DNA of 64,000 nt from Ixodes scapularis (Eukaryota; Arthropoda; Arachnida; Ixodida; Ixodidae): assembly GCF_016920785.2 (NCBI RefSeq), contig NW_024609836.1:9950018-10014017 (forward strand), given 5' to 3'. Shown here piece after piece: positions 1 to 12,600 of the stretch; position 1 is the first letter of the stretch; each line of letters begins with the position of its first letter. A model generated the notes under the pieces. That model was not told the DNA's origin. It made no database searches and saw nothing but the letters and a program-made list of their open reading frames with translations. The translations under genes and the position numbers were made by a program.

Positions 1-1835
1 GTTAAATTGCAAACGCTCTCCAGGTTTTGAGTTGCATCCACCCTCACTAGAGCCTCCCTACTCCGCTGCTCTTCCTATCTCATCAGAGTGGAAAAAGCTG
101 AACGTTTTTACATTTTCCTGAGGTAAGTTTGCTTTTTGAAAATAATATCGAAAAAATGCACCGCCCGTGGGCAACGCTGCACAAAATCGTAGCGCGATAG
201 GTTACGAAACCGAATTTCGCGGTCGATTTAAAAAGCCTGGCCGCTATTTGGGACACCCTGTAGATGGCGTTCGACCGTACTCTGTGGAACACACAGTTAT
301 GAAACAAAATTCTAGATGGCGCTTCAAACGACGGGAGGCGGACTGAAAGGTGTGAGATGGGTACCCCCTCCGCGTGAGAAGTTCACAACTGAGGTAATCG
401 TGTAACGTTGGACGGAACACCGACAGAAAGATTATACTCGTCTGCCTTTCGTCTTCTCCATGTTTTTTTTTTTCTTCTGTTATCTACTATACTTCACCAC
501 ACGCTCATTGGGATTATAAATTAGATAATATGCGGAAAATGTCAAGTGTTCCACGGCCGATAGATGGCGCCGGTGTACTCTCTCGTCGTAAGAGATTCTA
601 AAATGTTTCAAGGCACACGGTCGTAAGCATTCGCAAGTGCGTAAGCCAGCCGTAATTCGATTTGATTTCGTTGTTTTTATTATTGAAAGAAAACAACACA
701 AAAATCCTACGGAAGCGTATATTGGGATTAGAGAGTTTCTAGCCTCTAAACTGTTACGACGCTGCGCAGCATCTTAAACATTTCTAAGCTTGCCTTCCGA
801 ACCTTCACTTGCGGGCCTATCCGCCCGCTACGTAATCGCTTGATAGGAAACACAATATGTAGACACATAGTACAACATACAGACGAACAAACAAATATAC
901 ACAAATACATAAGCGGTTACGAACTCCGCAGTCATTGAAAGCAATTAATAGCGTATATTATAAAGCACTGATAACCTTGATCTAACGAATACTTAACTAC
1001 AAGTTATTCCAAACCATTTGAGCAATACTACTGTGTACCAATTCTATTATTTGACGTACGTTAAAACAAAACAAAAAAACATAGTGTTTGACAAGCATCA
1101 GTTCTACGGTATAAGTTTGTAATTTTTCGAGCAGGATTCGATTTTTCCTAAATAAAATATAGAGTTCACAAAAACCTACTTCTCTCCATTCTTGTTTTTC
1201 TGTAGTACATGCTATGCATTTGTCTCAACGAAGACATTTTCTAAGAAAATCCTTAAATTAAAGGTATTTCTTGATGGCACTGAGGTTTTTATCGTGCCCT
1301 TATACCTTCCTGACACAAATTTTGCAGGTTTGTTTAGCATTCTTTTATTTTGATGAATAAACACACGATCGAGAAAATACACGGTTATTCATGGATTGGT
1401 CAGATATGGCTGCAATAAACGGTTATTCTCGAGGCTTGTTCACACACTTGCGACTGCTTATAAGTTATAACCGAGTGCGCCACAGCCTTTTGCAATATCT
1501 TACGACAAGAGTAGAAGAAATATATATAGTATATATAGAGTACGTACATTGGATTTTGCAAAAACTGCAAAACCTTTGATCTATTAAAATGCAGTTCCAG
1601 GGTCACCTTCTGGATGGAGCCGGCGTGTTGGTGTGTTTTCTCGTCGTAAGATGACACAAAAAGGGTCGTAATGCACTTTGTGGTAAGCAGTGGCAAGTGT
1701 GTTGACCAGCCTTTACATCCAGGTGGCAACTCTAAAATTACTTTTCAAAAATCCTAATTTTCGGGTAGCTCGAGAGGTACTGTGCTGAACTTGCGCGTTC
1801 TAGGAAAGGGTTTCAGCTAACAAGAATACTTTACT
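1..1835. other. Intergenic/intronic sequence, no gene seen
   Basis: AT-rich sequence without a credible long reading frame. Two stretches (about 545-670 and 1600-1725) share a diverged sequence with TCTCGTCGTAAGA and a later GCAAGTG motif, so they are probably two copies of one old dispersed repeat. Confidence 0.4.
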
Positions 1836-2429
1836 TATTTATTTACGTATTTATTTCAAAATACTGCGACCTCGATGAGGTCATCGCAGGAGTGGAGAGA
1901 AAACACAGATATACACTCAAAAAGGCCATCGATTAAAGATGTTCACACCCTACGAAACAAAACTTAGAAAACCGTCAAAAATGCAATATAAAAAAGAGTA
2001 CAAAAACAATCACATACACTTCAATTACAGATTCCAGGCACCATGCCAGAACACCCACTGTATTTCTAATACAAACCTATCAAAATCGAGACAACGAACT
2101 GATCCATTTATGTTATTCCAGTTTTCTATCGTTCGAGGAAGAAAAGAATATTTAAAACGGTTAAAGTGGGCTCTATACGGTACAAGATTTAATTTCTGAA
2201 AGCTTCGAGTGCGTGATTCAGTAACAAAACCGACATATTTTTCCCCGATTAAGTGCACAGTTATTATTCGCTCGAGGTACTCAATCTGCTGGTTCACTAT
2301 TTATAGTAGAAGTACTAATGAATGTTACCGCTTATTTGTAAACCGTACGTGGTGGCACCTTGTAACGTTCAACGTCCTTCCCCAGTCATCACACCAGCTA
2401 AGAAAAAGATGATGGTCATCCTGTAGAAC

Positions 2430-2690
2430 GGTGCACTCTGAAATAACGTTAATATTGCGGTAAACTATCAGACATCGACGTATACGTGGCGGGTTCGAAT
2501 CCCAACAGAGGTGCCCGCAACATGACGGAGGCTTATTGCGGAGAAGGCGCCGTGTAACCGAGCTTTCGGTTGCACGTCAAAAGATCCCCAGGTGGTCGAA
2601 ATTAATCTTCAGTCCGTCGCTGTGGCGTGCCAGATGCCCGTCGTAGGTTTGGCACGCAAAACCCCCAATTTTGATTTTCATCGACGTATA
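2430..2690 (+). mobile_element. tRNA-headed SINE (tick Ruka-like)
   Basis: The segment has an RNA polymerase III box B (GGGTTCGAATCCC at about 2491-2503) and then a body with CCCAGGTGGTCGAAATTA and later GGTTTGGCACGCAAAACCCC. From memory, this body occurs very widely in hard-tick genomes. It lies within the decayed LINE. A clear box A was not identified, so the exact 5' boundary is uncertain. Confidence 0.55.
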
Positions 2691-2880
2691 GCCAGGTGTT
2701 CAAAAATACCATTCGGAAGATTATTAATAACGGTAAAAGTCAACAGGGATCCTAAAGCAGAACCCTGGAGAACGCCTGATGCGAGGTCTACTGTTTCTGA
2801 CTATCGTCACAAACAGTAGACCGCCAGAAACGCTTTCACGTCCACCAGAATGGTTCAAACGGATTGCAACTTACTAAAAT

Positions 2881-2920
2881 TGTATGGTTGAGGGAAAATA
2901 TAATTTCCCTCAACCATACA
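2881..2920. repeat. Perfect hairpin within the LINE remnant
   Basis: The sequence GTATGGTTGAGGGAAA is followed after a few bases by its reverse complement, giving a near-perfect 38-40 bp palindrome. No function can be assigned. Confidence 0.7.
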
Positions 2921-3512
2921 ACACATTTCTTTCGGGTGGTTGAGTTATCTTCCATCCAATGAAATATAGTAATTCGAGCAAGGTAAAGCATTTACAATAT
3001 GTGCGAGAGAAATATGCACGAAACCACATCAAAAGCATTTCTAAAATCTAAAACAAACAAGAAATAATGCCATCCTATCGAATATCCGTGACAACGTCAC
3101 CATCAGACTCTATGAGTCGGGTTAAGCTAGAGCCACGGAATAAGCTGCGCTTGAGTGTAACGACACCTCAGCCATTTCGGTGCTTAAAATCATTGTTGCC
3201 AGTTATTATGTAGCTTCATCTGAAACCGTCGGAAACATTTTTGCGTCCACTAGAATGATTCAAATAGGTCGCAACTTACTAGAAAGGTATCGCCCGAGTT
3301 TTCTGACAACGTATCTGAAGCTCGGGAAAGTCGCCTTTTTCAATTGTAACACTGTAAGTGTTGCCCGCTCTGCTCTAAGCACCACAATGGCGGCATTGCC
3401 TTCAATCAAATCAGGAAACAGAATGCTGATGTTCTAAGCGTATTTGATTTAATGACTCTAGGTTAGACTGATTACGAACTGGTAGCCAGCTAATATGCGT
3501 TGTGTCCCGCAG

Positions 3513-3632
3513 GGCACTCTAGACAAAGACCAGCAAGCTGTGTGGGCCCGCGCTAACCGCATGAAGAGCATCATCCCGCCCAAGCAGGTCTTTACACGGG
3601 AGACTTTTGACGACGTCCTTCTTGGCAAAAAG
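3513..3632 (+). CDS. IR gene exon: start of S2 ligand-binding region
   Basis: This 40-codon exon has acceptor AG at 3511-3512 and donor GT at 3633-3634, phase 0 at both ends. It encodes GTLDKDQQAVWARANRMKSI and then a segment ending VLLGKK, which fits the start of the S2 lobe after M3 in IR proteins. Confidence 0.75.
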
Positions 3633-6600
3633 GTACGGTAGGCTTTTTTATTTCATTTTTTTTTCTTTCTAAATTGCACTTGATATAAGAAAACTGAAGG
3701 CCGCGTTGTAGTTAATCCGAGATTGTGGACATATATGTAATCTAGTATGTCCTCCGACAGGCGTAGGTGAGCGGCACTAAAGGCCTGTTCACACATCCAC
3801 CACGATGCTATATTTCAGCGCTACTTGTTCACAAATACAGCACACCGCGAACTCAGCGCTTTCTACCAGCGCTGACTTTGCGCTACATCAGGTGAATATG
3901 AGCGCTGCGCTGCATGAGGCACGGACTTTTTCTGTTCGAACACACAGCGCAGAGCAGTAATGAGTGAGCTTCGAGACCAGCGTTAATGCCGTGGGAAGGC
4001 GCCTCTGACTGGTGTGCTTACTGCGTCATCAAATCCAGTCCCTTGCCGACGACGTCGTATAGAAGTGTCATGCTGTCCTCTACCGCTACCACAATCCTGG
4101 TGATGACAGAGCAGAGGAGGTGAATACAGCAGGCGCCTGTTCCGCTGCACGTCTGTCTCCAGGGCCCCTCTATGGTATACACGGCGAGACCAAGGGACCG
4201 CGGGACAACGCCGTCTGCTGCAATTGGTCAGCGCCGCGCCACTGACCAATCCCAGCAGACGGCGTTGTCCCGCGGTCCCTTGGTCTCGCTTGGTCCCACC
4301 GTGTATAGCATAGGGCCCCAGCTTGACAGTCCACCGAAGCTTGGGCAGCCAGGAGTTGGGACGTTCGCCGCGACGACAGCGCAATTCCGGAATGTTTGCG
4401 GAATTCCGCTGTCGTCGCGGAATTTTCGGGAATTTCCGGACAGCGGAACTTCCGGAATTTCTGCGACCATCCGACACGATCGCGACATCCAACAGGATAA
4501 CACAGCGGCACATGTGAAGCAATTTCTTTTCACGTGAGGACAACTTTCAACGCTTGGTCGGTGAACGACGCTCAACACGCGCAAGCCATAAATTTCCTTG
4601 ATAAGAACTGCACTATGTCCTTCCTACAAGTAACTTCATTCTTTGAAGCGCCGACCGCGTGATGGTACAGATGTTAGGAAGCAAATGGCGAGGCACAGCA
4701 GCAGAATGAAAGCAAAATGCTCTGACGAAATGATCAAACAACCGGTGAGCTAGTTTCAATTCATCTTCAAAAAAGCCTCGAGACTGTGTTTGAGACTGTG
4801 TGTTGTGTCTCTTTTTTGCTTTCCACGTTTCAAGGTTTTTCAGATGAAAAAAACAAACAAACTTCATTTTGACCCAGCAGGTTGAGCTTCATCATGTTTG
4901 TCGGTTGTCACTACTGCAAAAGCAAGTATCGATGGACTTTAGCCAGTCAAAGACGCGTTCGAGGCCAAGCAGTATTGCCGCTGAGAAACGTAGGCAACTC
5001 TAAACGAAAGGTGTAGAGTGGTTTGTGATAGCGGTCGCTTAAAGAGACGCTGCTAAAAAAAAAAAAAAAAAGTTTTTTTGTTTTTTTTAAGGGAATAGGT
5101 GGCACACGTATTTTTTTGATAATTTCTCCACGAACACATTTTTTTTTTCGCGCAATATTACGCCGTTAGAAGCAATTTAGGTGGAGGCTACAGCCCCCTG
5201 AAAGCCCTGCCCACAGAGCAGAGGGCTCGCCCATTACCACTGGACTGGCTTGGCTGCTCGACCGAGCAGGCCAACGAGCGAAGTGTCCACCTTTCGCCGT
5301 CATCCGGTGCGTCTAGTCTTTAAGTCACCGCTTCCGAAGGTGCGTACTTGCGGCGGTTGTTTGCTGCACACTACGTCGGTTGAGGAGATCTTCCTCTAAA
5401 CCCCTCTGTGAACTCAAAACAGCTCGCATTCATAAAAATTGACAAGCTGAACGCTCGTTCACCACTCCGCAGACGCCGGCAGCCATGTTTGTTAACGTTT
5501 CAAATCGAAACGGGAGAAGCAATCTCAGAATATATTTGAAAACAATAATGACTCTATCTCGATTTTTGCGTCTCAAACATAAAAAAAATAGCTGATTAAA
5601 ATACTATCGCAGCATGGAGATACAAATTTACAACGAGCCTTTCACGTGTCAATCATTCCTATAGCTAATGAGAGATGTAAACGCCTTGTAGCACGGGGCG
5701 GGGCAAACCGAGCTGTGACTTCCACCTTTTGCACCTCAGTTGCGTCTGACAACGTAAATATTGCTCAATAAATATTCGTTTCTAGGGAAACAATTATTTA
5801 AAAAATTAGTGTCGAAACTTTTCTCTTAATTTTTTTTCTTTGGAGTGTCTTTTTAATGGGAAGATCCGGTATCAATTTTAACGTTTTCAGCTAAACATAT
5901 TCTTTTTAAAGACAGCGAGAAACTAAGCCGAGTGCAGGGAGGAAAGTTCCGCGAAAATTATTGAAAATTTTTTGATTGTAGAAACACGATAAAACCAAAA
6001 CCGATGATGTCAGATGTTGTACGAAATCAGACGTGGGTAGCTTGAGCCTGTTTCGCCCAGCGTCAGAAGCAGTCAAAAGGCCGTCGCATTTGTCCGCGGA
6101 AAAAAAATAAATAGATAATAGGAAATAATATTCATCAAGCTTGTCTGAGTCAAGCAATGATCAGCAAATGGTGTAAGATTTTCAGCACGAGATTTCAGAC
6201 GATTCACCGTTCGCACATGATTAACACCACCTAGATAAGCAGAAGGCCTCCTTACCGTCATTCTCAGGGGTAGATATCTAGAGCACAGCGAGAATGAAAT
6301 AAAGGTCAGTGTTTCGCCGGAGCTCCCAGTTGCTACCAGGTAAGCAACTAGACAAAGAAGGGCCGTAGTACTTTGCAATGTGAAATAAAATGCGAAATTC
6401 CAAGCTAGCGAACTAACTGCAGGTGGTGTTTCTGGAGCCGTCGCTGTTCTACTACGCCGTGTCCAACCTGTACAAGAGCCTGCCCAAGGGCGAGTTCTAC
6501 CTGGCCCGAGAGAGGATCACTAACATCACCATGAGCATGTGGATCAACAGGGGCCTGCCTTTCAAGCTACGCAAGGCACTGCATCAGCGGTAAAGGGACG

Positions 6601-9600
6601 CACCTACTCATTTAGAACAGCCTATATTCTCATCCCCACAGCCAAAGCTCCGATTCGATGGAGACAATAGAGAGTTTACGCACATCGTTTCCGCTCTCCC
6701 GCAACGCCCTCCCGCAACGCTCTTTGCAACGCGCTACGTTACCCGGAACTCTAGAGTCAAGGGCGTCGCGCGCAGGCGCAGTAGCGGCTTCTTCGTTGCG
6801 GAGGCCTTAGCGGAGGGGGAAACGCGGTCTACAGAAATACGGAGTTTTCCAAGATCGTGTTTCCCCCTCCGCAACGAAGAAGTCACTACTGCGCTTGCGC
6901 GCCGATGGCCTTGACTGCAGAGTTCCGGGTATCGTAGCGGGTTGCGGAGAGCGTTGCGGGACGGCGAAAACGATCTACGAAAACTCCCTAATCAGACAGC
7001 GCCAAACGTGCAGTCACCGCGATGATCGTCTTTGGGTGTTTACTATCACCGTCAAGACCAATGCCTATAAAACACTTGGCTCGACAATCATTGTGATTCA
7101 TCCGATGAAAACGCGTTAATATTTCCATCGGATTCGATTCAATGAACGCGTGGCCTCGGTTTTTTTCCGACGCGCTCTTGGTGTCATCGCCGTAGCAGTA
7201 AATGAGCTGGGCCGCGTTCCAAAGCGGCACGGCGCCTGCTCGTCTTTGGCTCCGCGCCAGCTGTGCGACGCTCGTATTGGTCCGAAGCGCTGGCGTTAGC
7301 ACGTGTCATATTCACGTGTCATCTCCCTCTCTCACTGCCGCCGCCCTCCTCACCAGCCCACTGTCTTCGCGACGTTATGCGTGGCGCTGACACACGGACT
7401 GACAGCGGCTGATTTTCGTGGAAACGAGCGTTCTAATGCAAACGCATTAAAAAAACGGGTAGGCTTTGTATACGACACAGCCGCAAGTCTTAGGCGTGAC
7501 AGCGACTACGTGTCGAATCTAGCGAAATGAACCATATGTCGCGAGTGTAACATTTATTTTGATGTAACGGAATTGGTGGAATAAAACCGAAGTATGAAAT
7601 GAAGCAGATATATTTGTTAGCCACCCCAAGTAGCACAAAGTGGGCTCCAAAGGGGGGGGGGGGGGGGGGGGGGGGGGGGCGGCGGGTGTCACACGTGGGT
7701 CCCACGTCGGGCAGCTCGGGCCCATGTCGGCCCCACCTTGGCTCTCCTCTTGAAACCCAAGGGGGTCTACTTGGGAAGTTCCCACGGGCCCTCCTCGTGA
7801 GAACCACGGGGGACTTGGGTGGATAGCTCACAATAGGTTGCTCCAGGAATCTCATTTCGTTCGGGGTCATTTCATAATTTCCCAGAGGTGTGGGTACTGC
7901 AGAGCATACACCATTGAGCATGCACCACTTTCCTCGTGTGCCTACTGGAACTATTATAATTTTGATAGATCAATAAAACGTTTGAGCAAGCTCATAAAAA
8001 ATTGGGCATTTCAGGTGTACAAAATGGAAGAAAAAAAAACCCCGCAAATTTTCATATAGGCTTTTGTTGGACAGATAATCATCCCGATGATCTGTCCAAC
8101 ACGATCTTACATGAAAATTTGCAGCTTGAGCCGTCTACGCACACAAAATTTGAAAACAGATATGACATTCTGACAAGCGTACTTTGAATTCAACCTCAAA
8201 TTCAATACTCTGCGTAAATCAGAGTAGCGATGTGGGCGAGTTGGTTCATGCTTAGAAATAATGGAAACAGCGCGCAAACGACAAGGACGGGAGGAAAAGG
8301 AGTACACAGGACGAGCGCTGAACTGACAACTGAATATTTATTGAAAAGGACCCAACGAAGAAAACACCCACAAAAAAAACACACTCGCATCAACACGTGT
8401 CCATGAAAGTAATCTCCTTCTTATGTAAATACACAGAAGTTTGACTCACGCAGTTCTGTTCCCCCTCCTTCTTTATTCCATACGCTTCTAAAATTTCCCT
8501 GGCTGTTTTATCTACTCCCCTCCCCATGATTGTGATCTTATTGAAATCAGGATGACATTTGCATGTTCCGCAGTGCAGGGGCAAATGCCCTCCTGCTGTT
8601 GAATGAAGCGACCAGTCATGTTCGCGTGCCCTTTCATTTATGCAACGGCCCGTCTGTCCGATGTAAACTCTTCCACAGCTTAACGGGATCCTGTACACCA
8701 CTCCGATCGCACAATCCACGTACTTCTTTCTATGGTTTACAGTGCATTGGTTCCCACCCCCCCCCCCCCCCCCCTCCTCTCGGCTACTTTAGAACAAAGG
8801 TGTGCCAGCTTACGAAACGCCGAAAACACGACAGGGACATCAAACCTCCCCGCCACCTTTTTCAGGTTGTGGGAAATTCTGTGCTGATACGGGATAACCT
8901 GAGGTCTCTTGCTAGGTCTATCCAGCCGCTGATGAGGTCCCCCCTTAATCTTTCTTAACAGCGTTTCCGCTACCGCCAGCAAAACAGAAGAAGGGTATCC
9001 CCCTGCTGCAAGCCGCACTGTCTGCTGTTCAAAGCTCTCTGCCATAGAATGGGGACAGGACTTATCAGGGGCAGCCTGCATACACGAAGACGCTATGCTT
9101 CGTTTGACGAGCTTTGAGTGGGCGGAGTCGAAGGGCAGAAGTCCCTTTTTCGTACGAGGATGGTAGGCCCAACATACGTGACTTCCTGTGAACTGTAGTT
9201 TTAAATCTAAATACTGGAGGCAGAACCCATCTTGGAGTTCATGAGTAAACCTCAGTCCCCCAGAGTTTTTTGCAAAAACTTCCATCACCTTTTTTACAAC
9301 CTGATCCTCGAGGACCCCCCCAGACGATTTAGTGAGCACGAGGTAATCGTCCACATATCTGAACACTTTCCTAACGCTGTTTCCGTCCAAATTTTCTACA
9401 ATAGCTCGATCGCACATGGCCAAACACCTAGGTGCCCTGGAACTTTTTGACCCGTTTTTAGTGCGCAATTCACAGGCGGTTGTGGAGTTTCTTAGCAATG
9501 GCGTACGCGCAGATGCAGCAGCGTTTTCCATTGATGTCGAGGATTTGTTTTAGAGCGCAGCTCTTAGGGGCCCGTTCCCGGCTTGAGCGGCGTCGCCGTC

Positions 9601-12600
9601 GGCGTCGGCGTCGCCGTCGCCGTCGCCGTCGGCGTCGGCGTAACCGCAACCCTCGTAACCCTCGTGAGGGTTACGAGGGTTACGAGGGTTAATCTCATGA
9701 GGGTTACCCTCACGAGGATCACGAGGGCCACGAGGGTTACTTACCCTCGTAACCCTCACGAGGGTTACGAGGGTTAGTTACCCTCAAAAGGGTTACCTTC
9801 ACGAGGGTTACCCTCACGAGGGTTACTTACCCTTGTAACCCTCACGAGGGTTACGAGGGTTAGTAACCCTCGTGAGGGTAACCCTCGTGAAGGTAACCCT
9901 TTTGAGGGTTACGAGGGTTAGTAACCCTCGTGAGGGTAACCTTCACGAGGGTTACCCTCACGAGGGTCACGAGGGTTATGAGAGTTACCCTCACGAGGGT
10001 TACTCACCCTCGTAACCCTCACGAGGGTTACGAGGGTTAGTTACCCTCACGAGGGTCACGAGGGTTATGAGAGTTACCCTTACGAGGGTCACGAGAGTTA
10101 CCCTCACGAGGGTCACGAGAGTTGCCCTCACAAGGGTTGCTAGGGTTACCCTCACGAGGGTCACGATGGTTACCCAGGTCGTGACCCCCCCGGGGGTCAC
10201 GTGACCTGGGGATACCCCCGAGGTCACGTGACCCCCCGTTGACGTCATAGGCACTGATGACGTCGTCAGTGACGTCACTGATGACGTCACCGGCATCCGC
10301 ATCGTCATCGTCATCATCACTGATGACGTCATTAGTGACGTCACTGATGACGTCACCGGCATCCGCATCGTCATCATCATCACTGATGGCGTCATCAGTG
10401 ACGCTACTGATGACGTCATCGGTATCGTCACCTGGCCCCAGGTCACGTGACCCCCCGACGTCACGTGACGCCCCAAGGTCACGTGACTCCCACAAGGTCA
10501 CGTGACTCACAAGGTCACGTGACCCACAAGGTCACGTGACCCCCCGCCCCCCGAGGTAACTTGACCCACCCCCCAGTACCCTTCCCTCCTCCTCCTCAAG
10601 AGCTGCGCTCTAATTCGGCGTTACAGGGAGTTGTAAACGGCTTTCATTTTTATTCCGTACCCCATGAGCGCCTCTTTGCTTCGGTGCGTGAGTGTATCGA
10701 TAGAAACGGGGTGATTCCATTTCAGAACGCAAGTGGGGTGGGGGTTGATGGCTTTCTGGAACTGTTGGAGTTTTATTTACAATCGACGTTTGTCCTGTTT
10801 GACGGTGGTTACTATTTGCAGAACGAAGGAATATGTATAGGCTCAAGTGTAGCGCCCATTCTCTGCGACATTTATTTGGCCATGTGCGATCAAGCTATTG
10901 TAGAAAATTTGGACGGAAACAGCGTTAGGAAAGTGTTCAGATATGTGGACGATTACCTCGTGCTCACTAAATCGTCTGGGGGGGTCCTCGAGGATCAGGT
11001 TGTCAAAAAGGTGATGGAAGTTTTTGCAAAAAACTCTGGGGGACTGAGGTTTACTCATGAACTCCAAGATGGGTTCTGCCTCCAGTATTTAGATTTAAAA
11101 CTACAGTTCACAGGAAGTCACGTATGTTGGGCCTACCATCCTCGAACGAAAAAGGGACTTCTGCTCTTCGACTCCGCCCACTCAAAGCTCGTCAAACGAA
11201 GCATAGCGTCTTCGTGTATGCAGGCTGCCCTTGATAAGTCCTGTCCCCATTCTATGGCAGAGAGCTTTGAACAGTAGACAGTGCGGCTTGCAGCAGGGGG
11301 ATACCCTTCTTCTGTTTTGCTGGCGGTAGCGGAAACGCTGTTAAGAAAGATTAAGGGGGGACCTCATCAGCGGCTGGATAGACCTAGCAAGAGACCTCAT
11401 GTTATCCCGTATCAGCACAGAATTTCCCACAACCTGAAAAAGGTGGCGGGGAGGTTTGATGTCCCTGTCGTGTTTTCGGCGCCTCGTAAGCTGGCACACC
11501 TTTGTTCTAAAGTAGCCGAGAGGAGGGGGGGTCGGAACCAATGCACTGTAAGCCACAGAAAGAAGTGCGTGGATTGTGCGATCGGAGTGGTGTACAGGAT
11601 CCCGTTAAGCTGTGAAAGAGTTTACATCGGGCAAACGGGCCGTTGCATAAATGAAAGGGCACGCGAACATGACTGGTCGCTTAGTTCAACAGCAGGAGGG
11701 CATTTGCCCCTGCACTGCGGAACATGCAAATGTCATCCTGATTTCAATAAGATCACAATCATGGGGAGGGGAGCAGATAAAACAGCCAGGGAAATTTTAG
11801 AAGCGTATGGAATAAAGAAGGAGGGGGAACAGAACTGCGTGAGTCAAACTTCTGTGTATTTACATAAGAAGGAGATTACTTTCATGGACACGTGTTGATG
11901 CGAGTGTGTTTTTTTGTGGGTGTTTTCTTCGTTGGGTCCTTTTCAATAAATATTCAGTTGTCAGTTCAGCGCTCGTCCTGTGTACTCCTTTTCCTCCCGT
12001 CCTTGTCGTTTGCGCGCTGTTTCCATTATTTCTCTGCGTAAAGTCCACCTCAAGGTAAAATGGCCTTCCCAAATACAGGTTCAGTAAGCTGGTAATGAAG
12101 TTTAGCAAGTCTAAAATGTTTTACTCACGCTTAGACTTACTTCGGTGATTCGGTATCAAATTAAGCCTGTCTCCTATGTTGAATTTCCCAGAACGTGCAG
12201 AACATATTCCTAATATTAGCTGAAAGTGCCGTTTCGGAAGTTGCACAGGTAGTCCAAGTTGGGCCCGCCCCGGTTTTGCCTCCATAGAGCCCACACATTT
12301 GCTAACTTAACCCCCGCGGAGCCAAGGTGGGTCCCACGGGGGTTTTACATGGGCAGCCCAAGTTGTGTATGCCCACGCTTTACCACGGTGGAGCCCGCAG
12401 CATTGATAACAGAGCCCCCGCAGAACCAAGGTGGGACCCATGGTTTTTTTTAGTTAGGTAGCCCAACTCGGGCACGCCCACGCTTCGCCGCCATGAAACC
12501 CTCATATCGCATTTGGTCCCCCTGGAGTCCACGTGGGTCCCACAAGTGTTTTACAGGAGCAGCCTAAGTCGGGCATGCCCACGCTTGACTGCCGTTGAGC

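Larger units (their letters stand above)
1836..3080 (-). mobile_element. Decayed LINE (Jockey/CR1-type RT) on the - strand
   Basis: Reading the - strand, short reverse-transcriptase pieces appear in the right order. FVLDFRNAFDVVSC (motif A) lies near 3020-3060 and GVLQGSALGSLLTFTVINNL lies near 2725-2800, followed by a 3' end with a TAAA-type tail at 1836-1856. No continuous frame remains. The 3' sequence around 1855-1900 resembles that at 44205-44245, so the family is repeated in the window. A SINE sits inside it at about 2430-2690. RT identification is fairly secure; the clade is a guess. Confidence 0.6.
8219..9424 (-). mobile_element. Penelope-like element copy A (5'-truncated)
   Basis: This is a retroelement of the Penelope class. 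On the - strand it carries an RT fragment from AMCDRAIVEN onward, with the FRYVDDYLVL catalytic motif. A GIY-YIG endonuclease follows (GVVYRIPLSCGRVYIGQTGR; conserved H in AREHDW), ending FMDTC at 8390. The 3' region contains AATAAA and runs to 8256, then a 37-bp tail (8219-8255) that the partner copy lacks. The frame breaks between 8737 and 8719, where a C/G run has grown to 18 bases against 7 in copy B. It is joined head to head with copy B at about 9421-9424. Confidence 0.9.
9548..10652 (+). mobile_element. Satellite-carrying TIR element, copy 1 (inside PLE)
   Basis: The element (9553-10647) is flanked by TTTTA direct repeats (9548-9552, 10648-10652). Its ends carry AGAGCGCAGCTCTTAGGGGC on the left and CTCAAGAGCTGCGCTCTAA plus a GTTGTAAACGGCTTTCAT tail on the right, so AGAGC(N3)GCTCT occurs at both ends in inverted sense. 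The interior has no gene, only tandem arrays: CGTCGG/CGTCGC hexamers, CCCTCACGAGGGTTA units, GTCACGTGAC units and TGACGTCA units. It interrupts the PLE RT. Transposition mechanism is unknown. Confidence 0.8.
9422..12031 (+). mobile_element. Penelope-like element copy B, interrupted by an insertion
   Basis: This is the + strand partner of copy A and begins at K-H-L-G-A-L-E-L in the RT N-terminal part. The frame runs to 9552 and is interrupted by a 1.1-kb element (9553-10647). It resumes at 10653 in the same frame (F-Y-S-V-P-H). It then continues through FRYVDDYLVL to a single TAG stop at 11276-11278 and the GIY-YIG domain, ending at 11898. The 3' region includes AATAAA (11944) and ends at 12031. 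Apart from the insertion and one nonsense codon the frame is open, so this is a recent insertion, 5'-truncated. Confidence 0.9.

Noticed and set aside
3785..3960. Possible Harbinger MITE starting AAAGGCCTGTTCACACA
   Set aside because: The start is Harbinger-like, but no matching inverted right end was found.
3983..4543. 186-codon frame and several overlapping frames on both strands
   Set aside because: They are created by the foldback MITE and the neighbouring hairpin; mirrored peptides appear on both strands.
8219..8390. Hammerhead ribozyme in the PLE terminal region
   Set aside because: Hammerheads are known from Penelope elements, so I looked for the CTGANGA...GAAA core in the 3' regions of both copies and found none.
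10000..10510. Repetitive open frames of about 160 codons on the - strand
   Set aside because: They translate the palindromic minisatellites and shift meaning freely between frames.
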